Source: Verrucomicrobiaceae bacterium
Lineage (GTDB): Bacteria > Verrucomicrobiota > Verrucomicrobiia > Verrucomicrobiales > Verrucomicrobiaceae
Length of the DNA: 64,000 bases
Direction of reading: 5' to 3'
NCBI GenBank assembly: GCA_027487315.1
Contig: JAIYDW010000245.1
Location: forward strand, 62,001-126,000
Numbering within the stretch: position 1 is the stretch's first letter; each line of letters starts with the position of its first letter. The notes beneath the pieces were generated by a model that was given only the letters and a program-made list of their open reading frames with translations, did not search any database and was not told the DNA's origin. Shown here piece after piece: positions 15,737 to 24,321 of this stretch. The translations under genes were made by a program, and so were the position numbers.

Positions 15737-17548
15737 TTTTACATCGGGTTTTGCAACAGGTGGAGAGACTGCGGTTTTCTCTGAGTCGTTATCCTGGCAG
15801 GCAAGAACCAGGCGGAAACCAATGCTGTCTTTCTTCGCGTTTGCAGCTATCACCCAATCCTTCCAGCCTTTGCCTTCGTCAGATGCCATTAGGACAAGAT
15901 TGCTCATTTTGTCGAATTCATCTTTCGGCGTCTTGTAGGATGATCCAAATCTTGCGAATTGCTTAGCAGGAGACTCCCCAGTTGTTTTGTCAGAGGGCAC
16001 GGTGACAATCTCCTCTGCATTTCCAACCAGGTCTCTGAATGGCCAGTCTTCAGAGAAATCGTTGGTTTTGCCCACTGGCAAAAGCTTTCCTTTGACCGGT
16101 TGCCAATTACCGAAGTCTGGCAGACGGTCTTTTTCTTGACCCCAAGTGTAGGGGTTATCTCCATTCATTCCTCGTGCGGTCGCAATCCACTCTGCGGCTG
16201 TGGGCAAGCGACAGCGCCAAGCCCCGTCGAGTTCTTTGAACGAGCCATTTAGCTTATTAAGCCAATTCAACACTTCCTCTGGGGAAACGTCACATTTGGG
16301 CAGTTCTCCATCATCTCCATCTTTCGGCCTCTCGCTTATTGGTGATTGGGCTTCCGAAAGCTTGACGTCGGGTTCACTTGCCTGACTGATACCACCGACA
16401 ACAACGTAATACCACTGCATTTTAGTAAGCTCGGTCTCCGCCATGTAGAATTTTATTCCGTTGGTCGTAACAGGAAGGAACCGGATGCCCGTCTCCTCAA
16501 GGATGGTATCAAGATCGATCTCTTTCGATTCTGAGGGAACAGGCGCTTGATGTTGAGGAACAGGGATCACACGTGGCACGTCTGCCGCCCAGCCTGGCTC
16601 CGTAGTTTCAGTTCCAGCGGGTTGAGGGATGGGCGTGGGCGCTTTCGTAGTCGTAAAGACCACAACCGCTGCGACCAGGAGTCCGACGCCAATCAGGGCC
16701 AAAGGCATCAACCGTTTCATCAGCGATGGCGCCAGGTGGACTCTCTGCGAAGGGACAACAGCGACGGCGGTCACGTTGTCGCCTTCTGGGCCGTTTGCGA
16801 CCACTGCGCGTGCGATGGCGTTAGTGAGCCGAGCTTCGAGGCTACGGCTGTCACCGGCCAACACGTCCGCCATGGCTCGTAGAGGTGTCCTCTCCCAAAA
16901 GCCATCTGTGCAGAGAAGAAAGGTATCCGTCGGGCCTACTTGAGCAGTTCCATAGGTGGGTTCGCGGTAGTCCTTGGTGCCAAGAGACTGCAACAGCCTC
17001 CCCTGGTCCGGGTGATTGCCCATCTCGGCTTCAGTAATCTCACCTTGCTCCAAGAGTATCTGCACCACCGAATGATCTCGGGTTCGGGACACGAGTTCAC
17101 CGTCCCGAAAGCGATACAGACGCGAATCTCCCGAATGGACCCAATGAGCTTCGTTTGGCGTCAAGTAGAGCGCAACAATAGTGGCCGCAGGAGCCCGCTT
17201 TTCTCCAGGAGCCGCCAACTCCTCACAAATTCGTTTGTGCGCACTGTGGCACATCGCGAGCAAATTTTCCTTCGGGTTAGGCAAGAATCCATTACGGTCT
17301 CTCCATTGATCACCAGCACTTTTGATGACCATCGCAGAGGCTTCACCGCCACTGCGGCTGCCGCCGACGCCATCGCAAACCACGATCAACATCGTGCCTT
17401 TGGCCGCGTTGTAAAAGATGTGACGGGCATCTTGTTGTTCGCTTCGACCACCGATGTCGGATCTTGGTGTGGCGGCGCTCCACGGTGGGGAGGTCGCGGT
17501 TTGGGCGTCTTCAGCTGGTCGAAGTTTAGGCTTTTCGGTCTTTGGCAT
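15719..17548 (-). CDS. PP2C phosphatase fused to FGE-sulfatase-like domain
   Basis: A 609-residue protein. A PP2C (PPM) Ser/Thr phosphatase domain spans about residues 28-262. Metal-binding motifs are VCDGVGG, HSGDSRLYR, CTDGFWE and GDNVTAVAV, all intact. A membrane helix follows at about 276-297 (LMPLALIGVGLLVAAVVVF), then a Pro-rich linker and an FGE/SUMF-like domain at about 345-585 (WYYVVVGG, CRLPTAAEWIATARG, LVGNAEEIVTV, GFRLVLAC). The fusion mirrors the kinase at 8722, whose C-terminus has the same fold. This suggests that kinase and phosphatase read related extracytoplasmic cues. It is the last gene of the 27.27-15.72 kb operon, 9 bases after the kinase upstream of it. Confidence 0.9.
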   Translation of the reverse strand: MPKTEKPKLRPAEDAQTATSPPWSAATPRSDIGGRSEQQDARHIFYNAAKGTMLIVVCDGVGGSRSGGEASAMVIKSAGDQWRDRNGFLPNPKENLLAMCHSAHKRICEELAAPGEKRAPAATIVALYLTPNEAHWVHSGDSRLYRFRDGELVSRTRDHSVVQILLEQGEITEAEMGNHPDQGRLLQSLGTKDYREPTYGTAQVGPTDTFLLCTDGFWERTPLRAMADVLAGDSRSLEARLTNAIARAVVANGPEGDNVTAVAVVPSQRVHLAPSLMKRLMPLALIGVGLLVAAVVVFTTTKAPTPIPQPAGTETTEPGWAADVPRVIPVPQHQAPVPSESKEIDLDTILEETGIRFLPVTTNGIKFYMAETELTKMQWYYVVVGGISQASEPDVKLSEAQSPISERPKDGDDGELPKCDVSPEEVLNWLNKLNGSFKELDGAWRCRLPTAAEWIATARGMNGDNPYTWGQEKDRLPDFGNWQPVKGKLLPVGKTNDFSEDWPFRDLVGNAEEIVTVPSDKTTGESPAKQFARFGSSYKTPKDEFDKMSNLVLMASDEGKGWKDWVIAANAKKDSIGFRLVLACQDNDSEKTAVSPPVAKPDVKDNISN

Positions 17549-17557
17549 AGAGGGTAA

Positions 17558-19486
17558 CTAAGGTTTTACGACGATCACAATGGCAGGGTCCGGCCCCTCA
17601 AGGTCTGGAAACACGTCCACAACGGGAGTTCCCGAGACAATCTGCTGAACAGACTCGTCTCCACTCGGTATCAAGATGAGCTGTTTGTCTTGCACGGTGG
17701 CGATTTTCTTGCGAGCTGCCTCGGTCCGAAACAGAGGGAAGCTCATGTCCTCTGGATCAGCGAGGCTTCGTAACTCAACATTCTCTCGGTCGCGCTGGAG
17801 AATGGAGCGAATCATGTCTGCATTGCTACTGCTCTGGGATGAACCTGTGGCTGGGGCGGGATGATCGGCTAGGGAGAGCCGACAGCGGTATCCGATGGCC
17901 CTTGCCGTGACAATGCGCTTGCTGATACAGCGTTCCTTGGTGGCAGCTTTTGCGATAACCACCTGCCGAATGACAAGTCCAAATCGGCGAGCACCGGTGC
18001 CCTTGGAAGTCCGGTCGTAGCTGAATATTTGACGCATCTCAGCGGTGTCTGTGCCAGGGTCATAATTCAGTCGATTGGAACCCAAGTGTGTGAACTGGCC
18101 GACTCCTCCTACAAACTTGGCTTCATCCCTGGCTTCTTCGGCCACGAGTTCATCACGGGACATCTCCTTTTGATCGGTTGCTTCGCCACTATCGTTCACA
18201 ACGATCTGCGAGGCGTAATTTTCTGGGCGCATGGGCTGCTCTAGCTCTTCTTTCAGGAACGCGTTCAAGTCCCGATCCAGGTCGTTCGTTGCGGTGCTGG
18301 TAGCTGCAGTGACTGTCGTGTTGGGAGCGGGAGTGGGGACTATCGCGAACTTCGTCGGCTCCTTGTTTGCCTGAGCTGGCTGGTTTGGGGGCGACGGAAG
18401 CGTCGGCGGAATGGGCGCAACCTGCGGGGGCGAGAGAACGGCAATACGCTCTGATGTTTTGGAGGCTGATTCGCTACCGACCGCCTCGGTAGTTACAGAC
18501 TTCTGGGTTCCCATTCGTATGGCGATCCAAGCGGCTGTAAACGCAACCACGAGGCACACAAAAAAGGTGAAGATCAATGTTGCTCGATGTGATTTATTTG
18601 GGGGCGGTGGCGGAGACGGTTTGCCGAATAAAATGCTGCGCCACTGAGCGATACTCTGCGGGCGATGCTCGGCTTTGATAGCCATTCCCACGTCGATTCC
18701 TTTCAACAGGGCCGCAGAGTAACGAGTTCTGTGTCGAACGGACAGCGGCTCATAGTCGTCCCGATCTTTGCGGCGAACTGATTCGGTGGGCTCTTTTCCC
18801 GTGATCGCTCTGACAAAGGTTGCTGCTACCGAATAAATATCGGCAGCATGCGTGAGTTTTATGGTTCCAATGCACTGCTCGTAAGAAGTGTAGCCACCGG
18901 AATAAAAAATAAGGGACTTTGCATTAGGCGGCTTCTTCTCAGGGCGGGCAGTTCCAAAATCAAGGAGGACAACCGTTCCGTGTCTGGTGATGTAGATATT
19001 GCCCGGCTTCACATCACGATGGAGAAGGCCATTGCGATGCACCGCTTCTAATCCATCAAGTATTTGCATGAGGATGGCAACCAATTCCGCTTCCTTGGGG
19101 CGTCGTCCAAGATTTTCAAGGTATTGACTGAACGTCTGACCCTCAACATACTGCATGACGATATACGCGGTTGCGTTAGCTTCAATCAGGTTCTTAACCT
19201 GGACAATATTTGAGTGTCGGAATCGCGCCAAATGCCGTGCTTCGTCGCTGAACTTTTCAAAAATATCGTTCCAAGTCTTTCGGTCTCCGATGGGAACCAC
19301 ATTGCGACCTTGACGTGTAACATATTTATCCGGATACAATTCCTTTATTGCCACCTCACACCCGAGCTTTGTGTCAGTAGCGAGGTAGGTTATAGCGAAT
19401 CCTCCTTGTCCGAGGCAGCGCTCGATTCGGAAGTGCTGGATCATTGAACCAGGCCGCAATGCGAAAGGATATTTGGGCGAGGCCAT
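17558..19486 (-). CDS. Transmembrane Ser/Thr kinase
   Basis: A 642-residue kinase. The kinase domain is at about residues 15-290 with GQGGFA in the glycine loop, VAIKE, LHRDVKPGN and DFGTARPE. The loop phrase GYTSYEQ replaces GYAPFEQ of its paralogues. A membrane helix lies at about 303-325 (IFTFFVCLVVAFTAAWIAI). The C-terminal 300 residues start with a Pro/Thr-rich linker and have no domain I recognise. A segment near 440-550 with YRCRLSLADHPAPATG precedes a hydrophobic tail. It sits between another kinase and the PP2C-FGE protein in the operon, with gaps of 12 and 9 bases. A substrate or regulator of the adjacent phosphatase is likely. The ectodomain ligand is unknown. Confidence 0.88.
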   Translation of the reverse strand: MASPKYPFALRPGSMIQHFRIERCLGQGGFAITYLATDTKLGCEVAIKELYPDKYVTRQGRNVVPIGDRKTWNDIFEKFSDEARHLARFRHSNIVQVKNLIEANATAYIVMQYVEGQTFSQYLENLGRRPKEAELVAILMQILDGLEAVHRNGLLHRDVKPGNIYITRHGTVVLLDFGTARPEKKPPNAKSLIFYSGGYTSYEQCIGTIKLTHAADIYSVAATFVRAITGKEPTESVRRKDRDDYEPLSVRHRTRYSAALLKGIDVGMAIKAEHRPQSIAQWRSILFGKPSPPPPPNKSHRATLIFTFFVCLVVAFTAAWIAIRMGTQKSVTTEAVGSESASKTSERIAVLSPPQVAPIPPTLPSPPNQPAQANKEPTKFAIVPTPAPNTTVTAATSTATNDLDRDLNAFLKEELEQPMRPENYASQIVVNDSGEATDQKEMSRDELVAEEARDEAKFVGGVGQFTHLGSNRLNYDPGTDTAEMRQIFSYDRTSKGTGARRFGLVIRQVVIAKAATKERCISKRIVTARAIGYRCRLSLADHPAPATGSSQSSSNADMIRSILQRDRENVELRSLADPEDMSFPLFRTEAARKKIATVQDKQLILIPSGDESVQQIVSGTPVVDVFPDLEGPDPAIVIVVKP

Positions 19487-19498
19487 GATCGAGTGAGT

Positions 19499-20632
19499 CT
19501 AGCGAACCAGGAGGCTGAGGACCAGATACAGCACCGCCCAAAGAACCAAAATCGTCGGCAGAGCGATCAGTATTAGTTTGGTCTTCCAAAAAGGCCAAGG
19601 GTCACCGATTGGTGTTTCTGGCTTGGGCAAGGGTGGCGGGAGCGGAGGGGGTAGACTGTGCGTGCTCGTTTCTAGGATCACTGTGATAGGCAAAAGAGAT
19701 CGCCAATCGGAGATGGTCTGTGGCCGCTGCTTTGCCTGAGGGATCAATGCGGTATCAATGGCTCGGCGTAGCTTTTCGGAATACGCCCCCAGCTCCTTTC
19801 GTTTGGCTAGGGGCTGATACTTGTCGCCACTATCACCAAGTCGGTCGATAGCCTCTGGTGGAGGGGTTCCGGTGATGGCCCGGTGAAGCACCGCTCCAAG
19901 TGCATAAACATCTGTGTAAGGGCCTTGGTTGTGGCTGCTACCATACTGCTCGAATGGGGCGTAGCCCCTCGTGAGAATTGCGCTCATTGGGCGACTCCGG
20001 CTTCCAATCAACTGCCGTGCAGCACCGAAGTCGATGAGGAGAGGTTGTCCCGTCTCTGAAACGATGATAATGTTTTCTGGTTTGATGTCTCGATGCAGAT
20101 AGCCCAGCCGGTGAACGCTTTCCAAGCCATCGAGAAGTGGGAAAAGAAAACTCAGCAACTCCTCCTCTTTAAATGGTAAATAAAGGGGGTCGGTTCCCCA
20201 CCGTCGGATCACATCTTCTTGTACCCCGATATTCCGACGCAGCAAATAATCCTCAAAGGTAATCCCTTCTGCGTAAGGCATCACATAGTAACTGGTGCCG
20301 TTGCTGCTGAACAAATCCAGGATCTTGACCACGTTAGGGTGGTTCACCTGATGAAGGATGGTGGCTTCGCGAAGAAAGTCCTGCTGGCAGTGTTTAAAGC
20401 CGTCGCGCAAACTTGTCGAAAGCGGAACGATTTCTTGCGTGGGAGTGGAGCGCGTCGCGAAATCACCAGGGAGAAGTTCCTTGATGACGCATGGAAGGTT
20501 GAAGCGATGCGAATGAGCCAAATACGTCACACCGAAGTTCCCGACCCCGAGTGTCCGTTCGATCTCGTAGTGATCCATCCGGAAACCGTTGGGCAGAGCC
20601 ATCGGAAATTGGGGGTCGTTGTCTGCGCTCAT
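19499..20632 (-). CDS. Tail-anchored Ser/Thr kinase
   Basis: A 377-residue kinase. The kinase domain covers about residues 17-310, with GVGNFG, CVIKELLP (Val-Ile-Lys), LHRDIKPEN, DFGAAR and RGYAPFEQY. An insertion near 120-145 (RRNIGVQEDVIRRWGTDPLYL) lengthens the hinge region. A proline-rich linker leads to a single C-terminal membrane helix (LILIALPTILVLWAVLYLVL) with almost nothing after it. Unlike the other kinases it has no ectodomain, so it cannot sense outside ligands directly. It may act as a downstream or membrane-tethered kinase. It lies 23 bases after the protease-FHA gene. All catalytic residues are visible. Confidence 0.9.
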   Translation of the reverse strand: MSADNDPQFPMALPNGFRMDHYEIERTLGVGNFGVTYLAHSHRFNLPCVIKELLPGDFATRSTPTQEIVPLSTSLRDGFKHCQQDFLREATILHQVNHPNVVKILDLFSSNGTSYYVMPYAEGITFEDYLLRRNIGVQEDVIRRWGTDPLYLPFKEEELLSFLFPLLDGLESVHRLGYLHRDIKPENIIIVSETGQPLLIDFGAARQLIGSRSRPMSAILTRGYAPFEQYGSSHNQGPYTDVYALGAVLHRAITGTPPPEAIDRLGDSGDKYQPLAKRKELGAYSEKLRRAIDTALIPQAKQRPQTISDWRSLLPITVILETSTHSLPPPLPPPLPKPETPIGDPWPFWKTKLILIALPTILVLWAVLYLVLSLLVR

Positions 20633-20655
20633 GGTGGATCAGTGCGAGGTTTAGG

Positions 20656-22044
20656 CTAAAACCGCCGACGGATGGTGGCGGACAGCTCACCAAATTCGAG
20701 GCGGTCGCCCTCTTTTAGAGCTTGTTCCTTGAAGGGGCTCTCAAGCCGTCCTCCATTCACTTTCGTTCCATTGGAAGAGTTGCGATCAGCCACGAAGATA
20801 CTGCCGTTCCTGACTTCCAAATGCAATTGCTGGCGTGATACGCTGTCGTGTTTGATGGGAACCCCGCAAAAATCTGCGTTTCGGCCGACAATCACCCGCC
20901 CGCGCCCTTTCACAAAGTCAGAGTCTGTGAGTCCGACCTGCTGACGAAACCCGCTGGGTCCCGTGACATCAAGCTCCCATGCGACTCCCGCGGGTAACGG
21001 TGGCGGCTGGACCGGTGGCTTCTTACCTCCATTCATCCAGTTATGGAACCCTTCTTCAAAGACACGAGTGGGAATTTTCTGCTGACTTCGCTGCTGCTTG
21101 AACAATAAGACAACGCCAAGAACCACCGCCACCAGAGCTGCTGCGCCCGCGAGTGAAAACAAGATCAACTGCTTGGTGGACGGCTTGCCTAGCGAACTCA
21201 TATCAACCGGGTCGGCACGGAAAGTCACCGAGTGGTTTTTGAGGAACGGTATCAGTTCTTCAACGGCCGCAATGGCAAATTTCACGTTGTCGCCTCCATC
21301 TTTTTTATAGCGATTCTGGCCGACGACTCCAGCTACCCGACCACTTGCATCAATGAAGGGACCACCGCTGTTTCCACCACCAATATTGATGTTGTGTTCG
21401 ACGATTGTTACAGAGCGCCCCTTGTCGTTCGTCTCATCCCCGTTGTCATCGACCATCAGCAGATGTTGGTTTGTCGTGCGGCTCACGATGCCATTGTTTC
21501 CCGAAGGAATGACTGTTTGCCCCACGCTTTTATCTTCCTGCATGTGCTTCGTAATGTCGACCCCATCGGTTTTGAGGTCTAGGTCGTCCAACTTGCTGCC
21601 TATAATGTTGAAGAGCGGCGCATAGCTTTCCTGGTCGTCCGCAATTGCAGGGAAGCCATAAGAGCGGACGTGAGCGTCATCCTTTGGCGCTATGGAGTTG
21701 ATGGGCAACGCTGGTCCCTTCAACTTTGAAGACACTACTGCTAAATCCGCTTCACGATCTGCAGCAAGGACTTCAGCCGAATAGAGCATGATTCGGTCGT
21801 TGGCGCTGTGAAGGAGAAAAATTCTCTTCGCACCGGCGATGACGTGGTTGTTCGTCACGACATCGCCTTTGTCATTGATGACGAACCCCGAGCCCACGGC
21901 TATTTTACCGGATTTTTTTACCGTGACAAATCGAACACAGGAGCTTTTGATCTGGTCCGTGGGGATTTCAGTTGAGTCGCGATTGCAACTTGGAAGGGCG
22001 ATCAGCAAAATCGAGAGAAAGAGAAATGTAGACCAGCGTTTCAT
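20656..22044 (-). CDS. HtrA-like serine protease with membrane helix and FHA domain
   Basis: A 462-residue protein. The N-terminus is a lipoprotein-type signal (LLIALPSC, Cys20). A trypsin-fold protease follows with the full triad: His67 in TNNHV, Asp100 in EADLAVV and Ser226 in GGGNSGGP. No PDZ domain is present. A membrane helix spans about 305-325 (LILFSLAGAAALVAVVLGVVLLF region), and an FHA domain occupies about 375-460 (VIVGRNADF, VSRQQLHL, SSNGTKVNG). The protease should face the periplasm and the FHA domain the cytoplasm, so phosphorylation inside could control proteolysis outside. It lies in the operon 28 bases after the VWA gene and 23 before a kinase. If the Cys is lipidated the protein would be doubly anchored. 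Confidence 0.88.
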   Translation of the reverse strand: MKRWSTFLFLSILLIALPSCNRDSTEIPTDQIKSSCVRFVTVKKSGKIAVGSGFVINDKGDVVTNNHVIAGAKRIFLLHSANDRIMLYSAEVLAADREADLAVVSSKLKGPALPINSIAPKDDAHVRSYGFPAIADDQESYAPLFNIIGSKLDDLDLKTDGVDITKHMQEDKSVGQTVIPSGNNGIVSRTTNQHLLMVDDNGDETNDKGRSVTIVEHNINIGGGNSGGPFIDASGRVAGVVGQNRYKKDGGDNVKFAIAAVEELIPFLKNHSVTFRADPVDMSSLGKPSTKQLILFSLAGAAALVAVVLGVVLLFKQQRSQQKIPTRVFEEGFHNWMNGGKKPPVQPPPLPAGVAWELDVTGPSGFRQQVGLTDSDFVKGRGRVIVGRNADFCGVPIKHDSVSRQQLHLEVRNGSIFVADRNSSNGTKVNGGRLESPFKEQALKEGDRLEFGELSATIRRRF

Positions 22045-22072
22045 CGTTGTTGAAGTGTTGTTATTAAATGAG

Positions 22073-22927
22073 TCACAGATTGGGCATTCCCAAGAACTGG
22101 CCGTTGTTTGCGCGAGCCAGTTGCATCAGGAAGTTCACGCAATAGGGCGAAGCATTGTATTCACCGACGGCGATACAGTGGATCTCTTTCTGTCCATGAT
22201 TGAGCGAGCGAATATCCACGTTAATCTCGTTGCATACGTCTTCGCCAACACGGTTGCCATCACTCGGCGCTCCGTCCGTAATGAGAAAGACGGCCTCCGT
22301 GTCGTTGGTCAACGCCTTGCGAAGAGCGGGACCCGTGGGTGTACCACCTTCGACATTCCCAAGAAGACTCTTCACATAACCTTTTGCCACCGTCCGTTGG
22401 TGATCGTTCAGAACGACAGGCGCTCCCTGCCATTGGGGCAAATCAATTTTCGTGCCCCCAGGCGTGTGAAAACCAACAATTTGGAGTCTTTGTCCGAGCT
22501 TCATCCCGTCGATGATAATGTCACACACGGTTTGAACTACTGGCCTATAATCTTTCTTGGCTGCGTTTTGCTTGTTCAGACTTCCCGAAAGATCAACAAC
22601 CAGCGTGATGGACTTGGCGCGCGTGACGATGCCAAACACCGCGAGCATGGAGTTTTTGGAAGCCTGATCCTGGAGCTTTCCAATCTCAGTTCTCAAGTCG
22701 GCAACCTGCTTGCTGGCCTCGTCCGCTTTCTTCGTTTGCTCTGCGAGTTTTTGCTCAAGTGCACGCGTGTCCTGCTGCGGGGCAACTGGTGTCACGGGTT
22801 GAGCCTCCTTTCGGCCAAAGTAGGGTATCAAGATGATGGAGATCACCATGAACGCGCCCATTGCCGAGCAAAAGAGATCGATGGCCGCGAGGCTGAAGAT
22901 GGTGAACTCGCGTTTCGGGCGGCGCAT
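22073..22927 (-). CDS. VWA protein with TolR/MotB-like membrane helix
   Basis: A 284-residue protein. One N-terminal membrane helix at about residues 10-37 contains a buried Asp17 in AAIDLFCSAMGAF, the position and setting of the proton-binding Asp of TolR/ExbD/MotB. A coiled coil (about 50-90) leads to a von Willebrand A domain at about 105-280 with an intact MIDAS motif DLSGS (112-116), a TPTGPAL-type threonine motif (about 205) and an ITDGAPSDG strand-loop. In the same operon, two genes upstream, lies a TolQ/MotA-like protein. The pair would make a proton-driven stator whose periplasmic or pore-proximal arm ends in a metal-dependent adhesion domain. The stator idea is inference. The domain calls are secure. 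Confidence 0.87.
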   Translation of the reverse strand: MRRPKREFTIFSLAAIDLFCSAMGAFMVISIILIPYFGRKEAQPVTPVAPQQDTRALEQKLAEQTKKADEASKQVADLRTEIGKLQDQASKNSMLAVFGIVTRAKSITLVVDLSGSLNKQNAAKKDYRPVVQTVCDIIIDGMKLGQRLQIVGFHTPGGTKIDLPQWQGAPVVLNDHQRTVAKGYVKSLLGNVEGGTPTGPALRKALTNDTEAVFLITDGAPSDGNRVGEDVCNEINVDIRSLNHGQKEIHCIAVGEYNASPYCVNFLMQLARANNGQFLGMPNL

Positions 22928-22946
22928 GGTGAAATGAAGTCAGGGG

Positions 22947-23684
22947 TTACACCTCCACTGCCGGTGTCTGATGCTTGATGACAGTTACGGTCAAATTATC
23001 CTGACTCGACTTGCGCTCAGACTCGACTGCTTGAACCAACTTCTCTGCAAGCTCCCCTGCTGGAAGCTCCGCGTAGATCTCAATTTTGATGGCGATTCGA
23101 GACAGCGGAATACTGTTCACTCCATCGCTCGCACAGATCACTATGTCGCCCTGTTCAAGCTGAAAAGCCTTCTCCGGCGCATCTATGCGATGGATTTTCC
23201 CACCTGTGAGGGCCGAGGTCAGCACCGCAGAGTCAACGGAGCCCTCTCCAACTGGCTGGACGACGTGCTCTTCATTGAGCCGTTGCATGGCACCGTTGCG
23301 GTAGAGGTAGAGAGGGGAGTCACCGACGCTCACCCAGCGCACCTCATTGCAGTGGAAAAATAGGCCTACGAAAGTCGTGCCCATTTCATCAGGTGCACCT
23401 CCGCGGCGGGTGTTTTCGGAGGCGATTTCACCATTTGCCGAGCGTAGCGCGTCAAGCATTGCAGGGCGAAGGTCCGACGAGCGCACATCAAGGCGTTGCA
23501 GGAAAGTATTCACCACGAGAGCGCTGGCGACCTCACCACGCTCGTGCCCGCCCATGCCATCGGCTAGGGCAAGCAACAAAGCGGCGTTGGGACCAGAACC
23601 GAGTGTGCAGAAGCCGTAGCAGTCCTCCTGCTTTTCCCGCACGCCTCGGCTCTGCCGCCCGGCAAATGTGACCTCAGGAATCAT
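22947..23684 (-). CDS. PP2C-family Ser/Thr phosphatase (soluble)
   Basis: A 245-residue stand-alone PP2C phosphatase. Motifs in order: SRGVREKQEDCYG (about residues 12-24), ALADGMGGHERGEVAS (about 40-55), WVSVGDSPLYLYR (about 116-128), ICASDGVNS and QDNLTVTVIK near the C-terminus. All metal ligands expected for a two-Mn/Mg centre are present. It removes phosphate from Ser/Thr of kinase substrates. The start overlaps the FHA gene stop by ATGA, and the VWA gene starts 19 bases after its stop. Gene order FHA-PP2C-VWA recalls the phosphorylation modules found beside VWA proteins in other bacteria. Confidence 0.92.
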   Translation of the reverse strand: MIPEVTFAGRQSRGVREKQEDCYGFCTLGSGPNAALLLALADGMGGHERGEVASALVVNTFLQRLDVRSSDLRPAMLDALRSANGEIASENTRRGGAPDEMGTTFVGLFFHCNEVRWVSVGDSPLYLYRNGAMQRLNEEHVVQPVGEGSVDSAVLTSALTGGKIHRIDAPEKAFQLEQGDIVICASDGVNSIPLSRIAIKIEIYAELPAGELAEKLVQAVESERKSSQDNLTVTVIKHQTPAVEV

Positions 23685-24283
23685 GCCTTCTTTTCGTCAT
23701 TGGTTCCGGCTTCATCCGCAGTGCTCCAATCAAAGTCCGTCCCGCAGAATGGAACAAAGCGTAAAATCGTAGCTCCAATCTTGATGCGATCACCTGCCTT
23801 CAGCATGGTGGCTGAGTCGATGGATTTGCCGTTCACTTTCGTGGCGTTGATTCCACTCTCATGAGTGACTTTGAACGCACGGTCATCTGAATCATAGAGA
23901 ATGCGGGCATGTTTTTCTCCCGTAATGCTAGCGTCCCCAAAATTGAGAATGATCCGATTGCTAGCTTCCCGACCGATGGTGCTCCAACCATAACCGACTT
24001 GCACCGAAGTTCCCTTGCCAGGCCCTTGCACGATAACCAGCCAAGCGGCGACGGGATCGGTCATTGCATCTTGTGGTGGCTGCGCTGCAGCACCTGAGGC
24101 CGCTGGGGCGCTCCCTTTGGAGAATCCAAGAATTGTTGTCTTGTTAGCCTCTGGTTTTGAAGGCGTAGGGCCAGATGGTTCAGCATTTTCAGGCACGATT
24201 CTTGTGCCCGCATCGGGGGTGCCTCCCCATGCAAGGTCGCCGCGATCTACGATTCTGGTTTTCTTATAGTCTGTGTCGCTCAT
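23681..24283 (-). CDS. FHA-domain protein
   Basis: A 200-residue soluble protein. The first 85 residues are a low-complexity Pro/Ala/Thr-rich tail containing threonine motifs (KKTRIVD and GTRIVPE near residues 7 and 27, and NKTTILGF near 48). Such motifs may themselves be phosphorylated and be read by FHA domains. An FHA domain spans about 95-190, with STIGREASNRIIL, ITGEKHARI and GINATKVNGKSI. In the last the usual NG is displaced, but VNGK is kept. It overlaps the PP2C gene by 4 bases. It is a likely adaptor whose own N-terminal threonines are kinase targets. Confidence 0.86.
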   Translation of the reverse strand: MSDTDYKKTRIVDRGDLAWGGTPDAGTRIVPENAEPSGPTPSKPEANKTTILGFSKGSAPAASGAAAQPPQDAMTDPVAAWLVIVQGPGKGTSVQVGYGWSTIGREASNRIILNFGDASITGEKHARILYDSDDRAFKVTHESGINATKVNGKSIDSATMLKAGDRIKIGATILRFVPFCGTDFDWSTADEAGTNDEKKA

Positions 24284-24321
24284 GGTGTTATTCTGTTGTT
24301 TGGGTTTGATGAAGAAAGGAA

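Noticed and set aside
8722..17548. Diversity-generating retroelement acting on FGE-like domains
   Set aside because: No reverse transcriptase and no template/variable repeat pair were found in the window.
21839..22978. Plus-strand frame of 379 codons
   Set aside because: Antisense to the protease-FHA and VWA genes whose motifs are complete.
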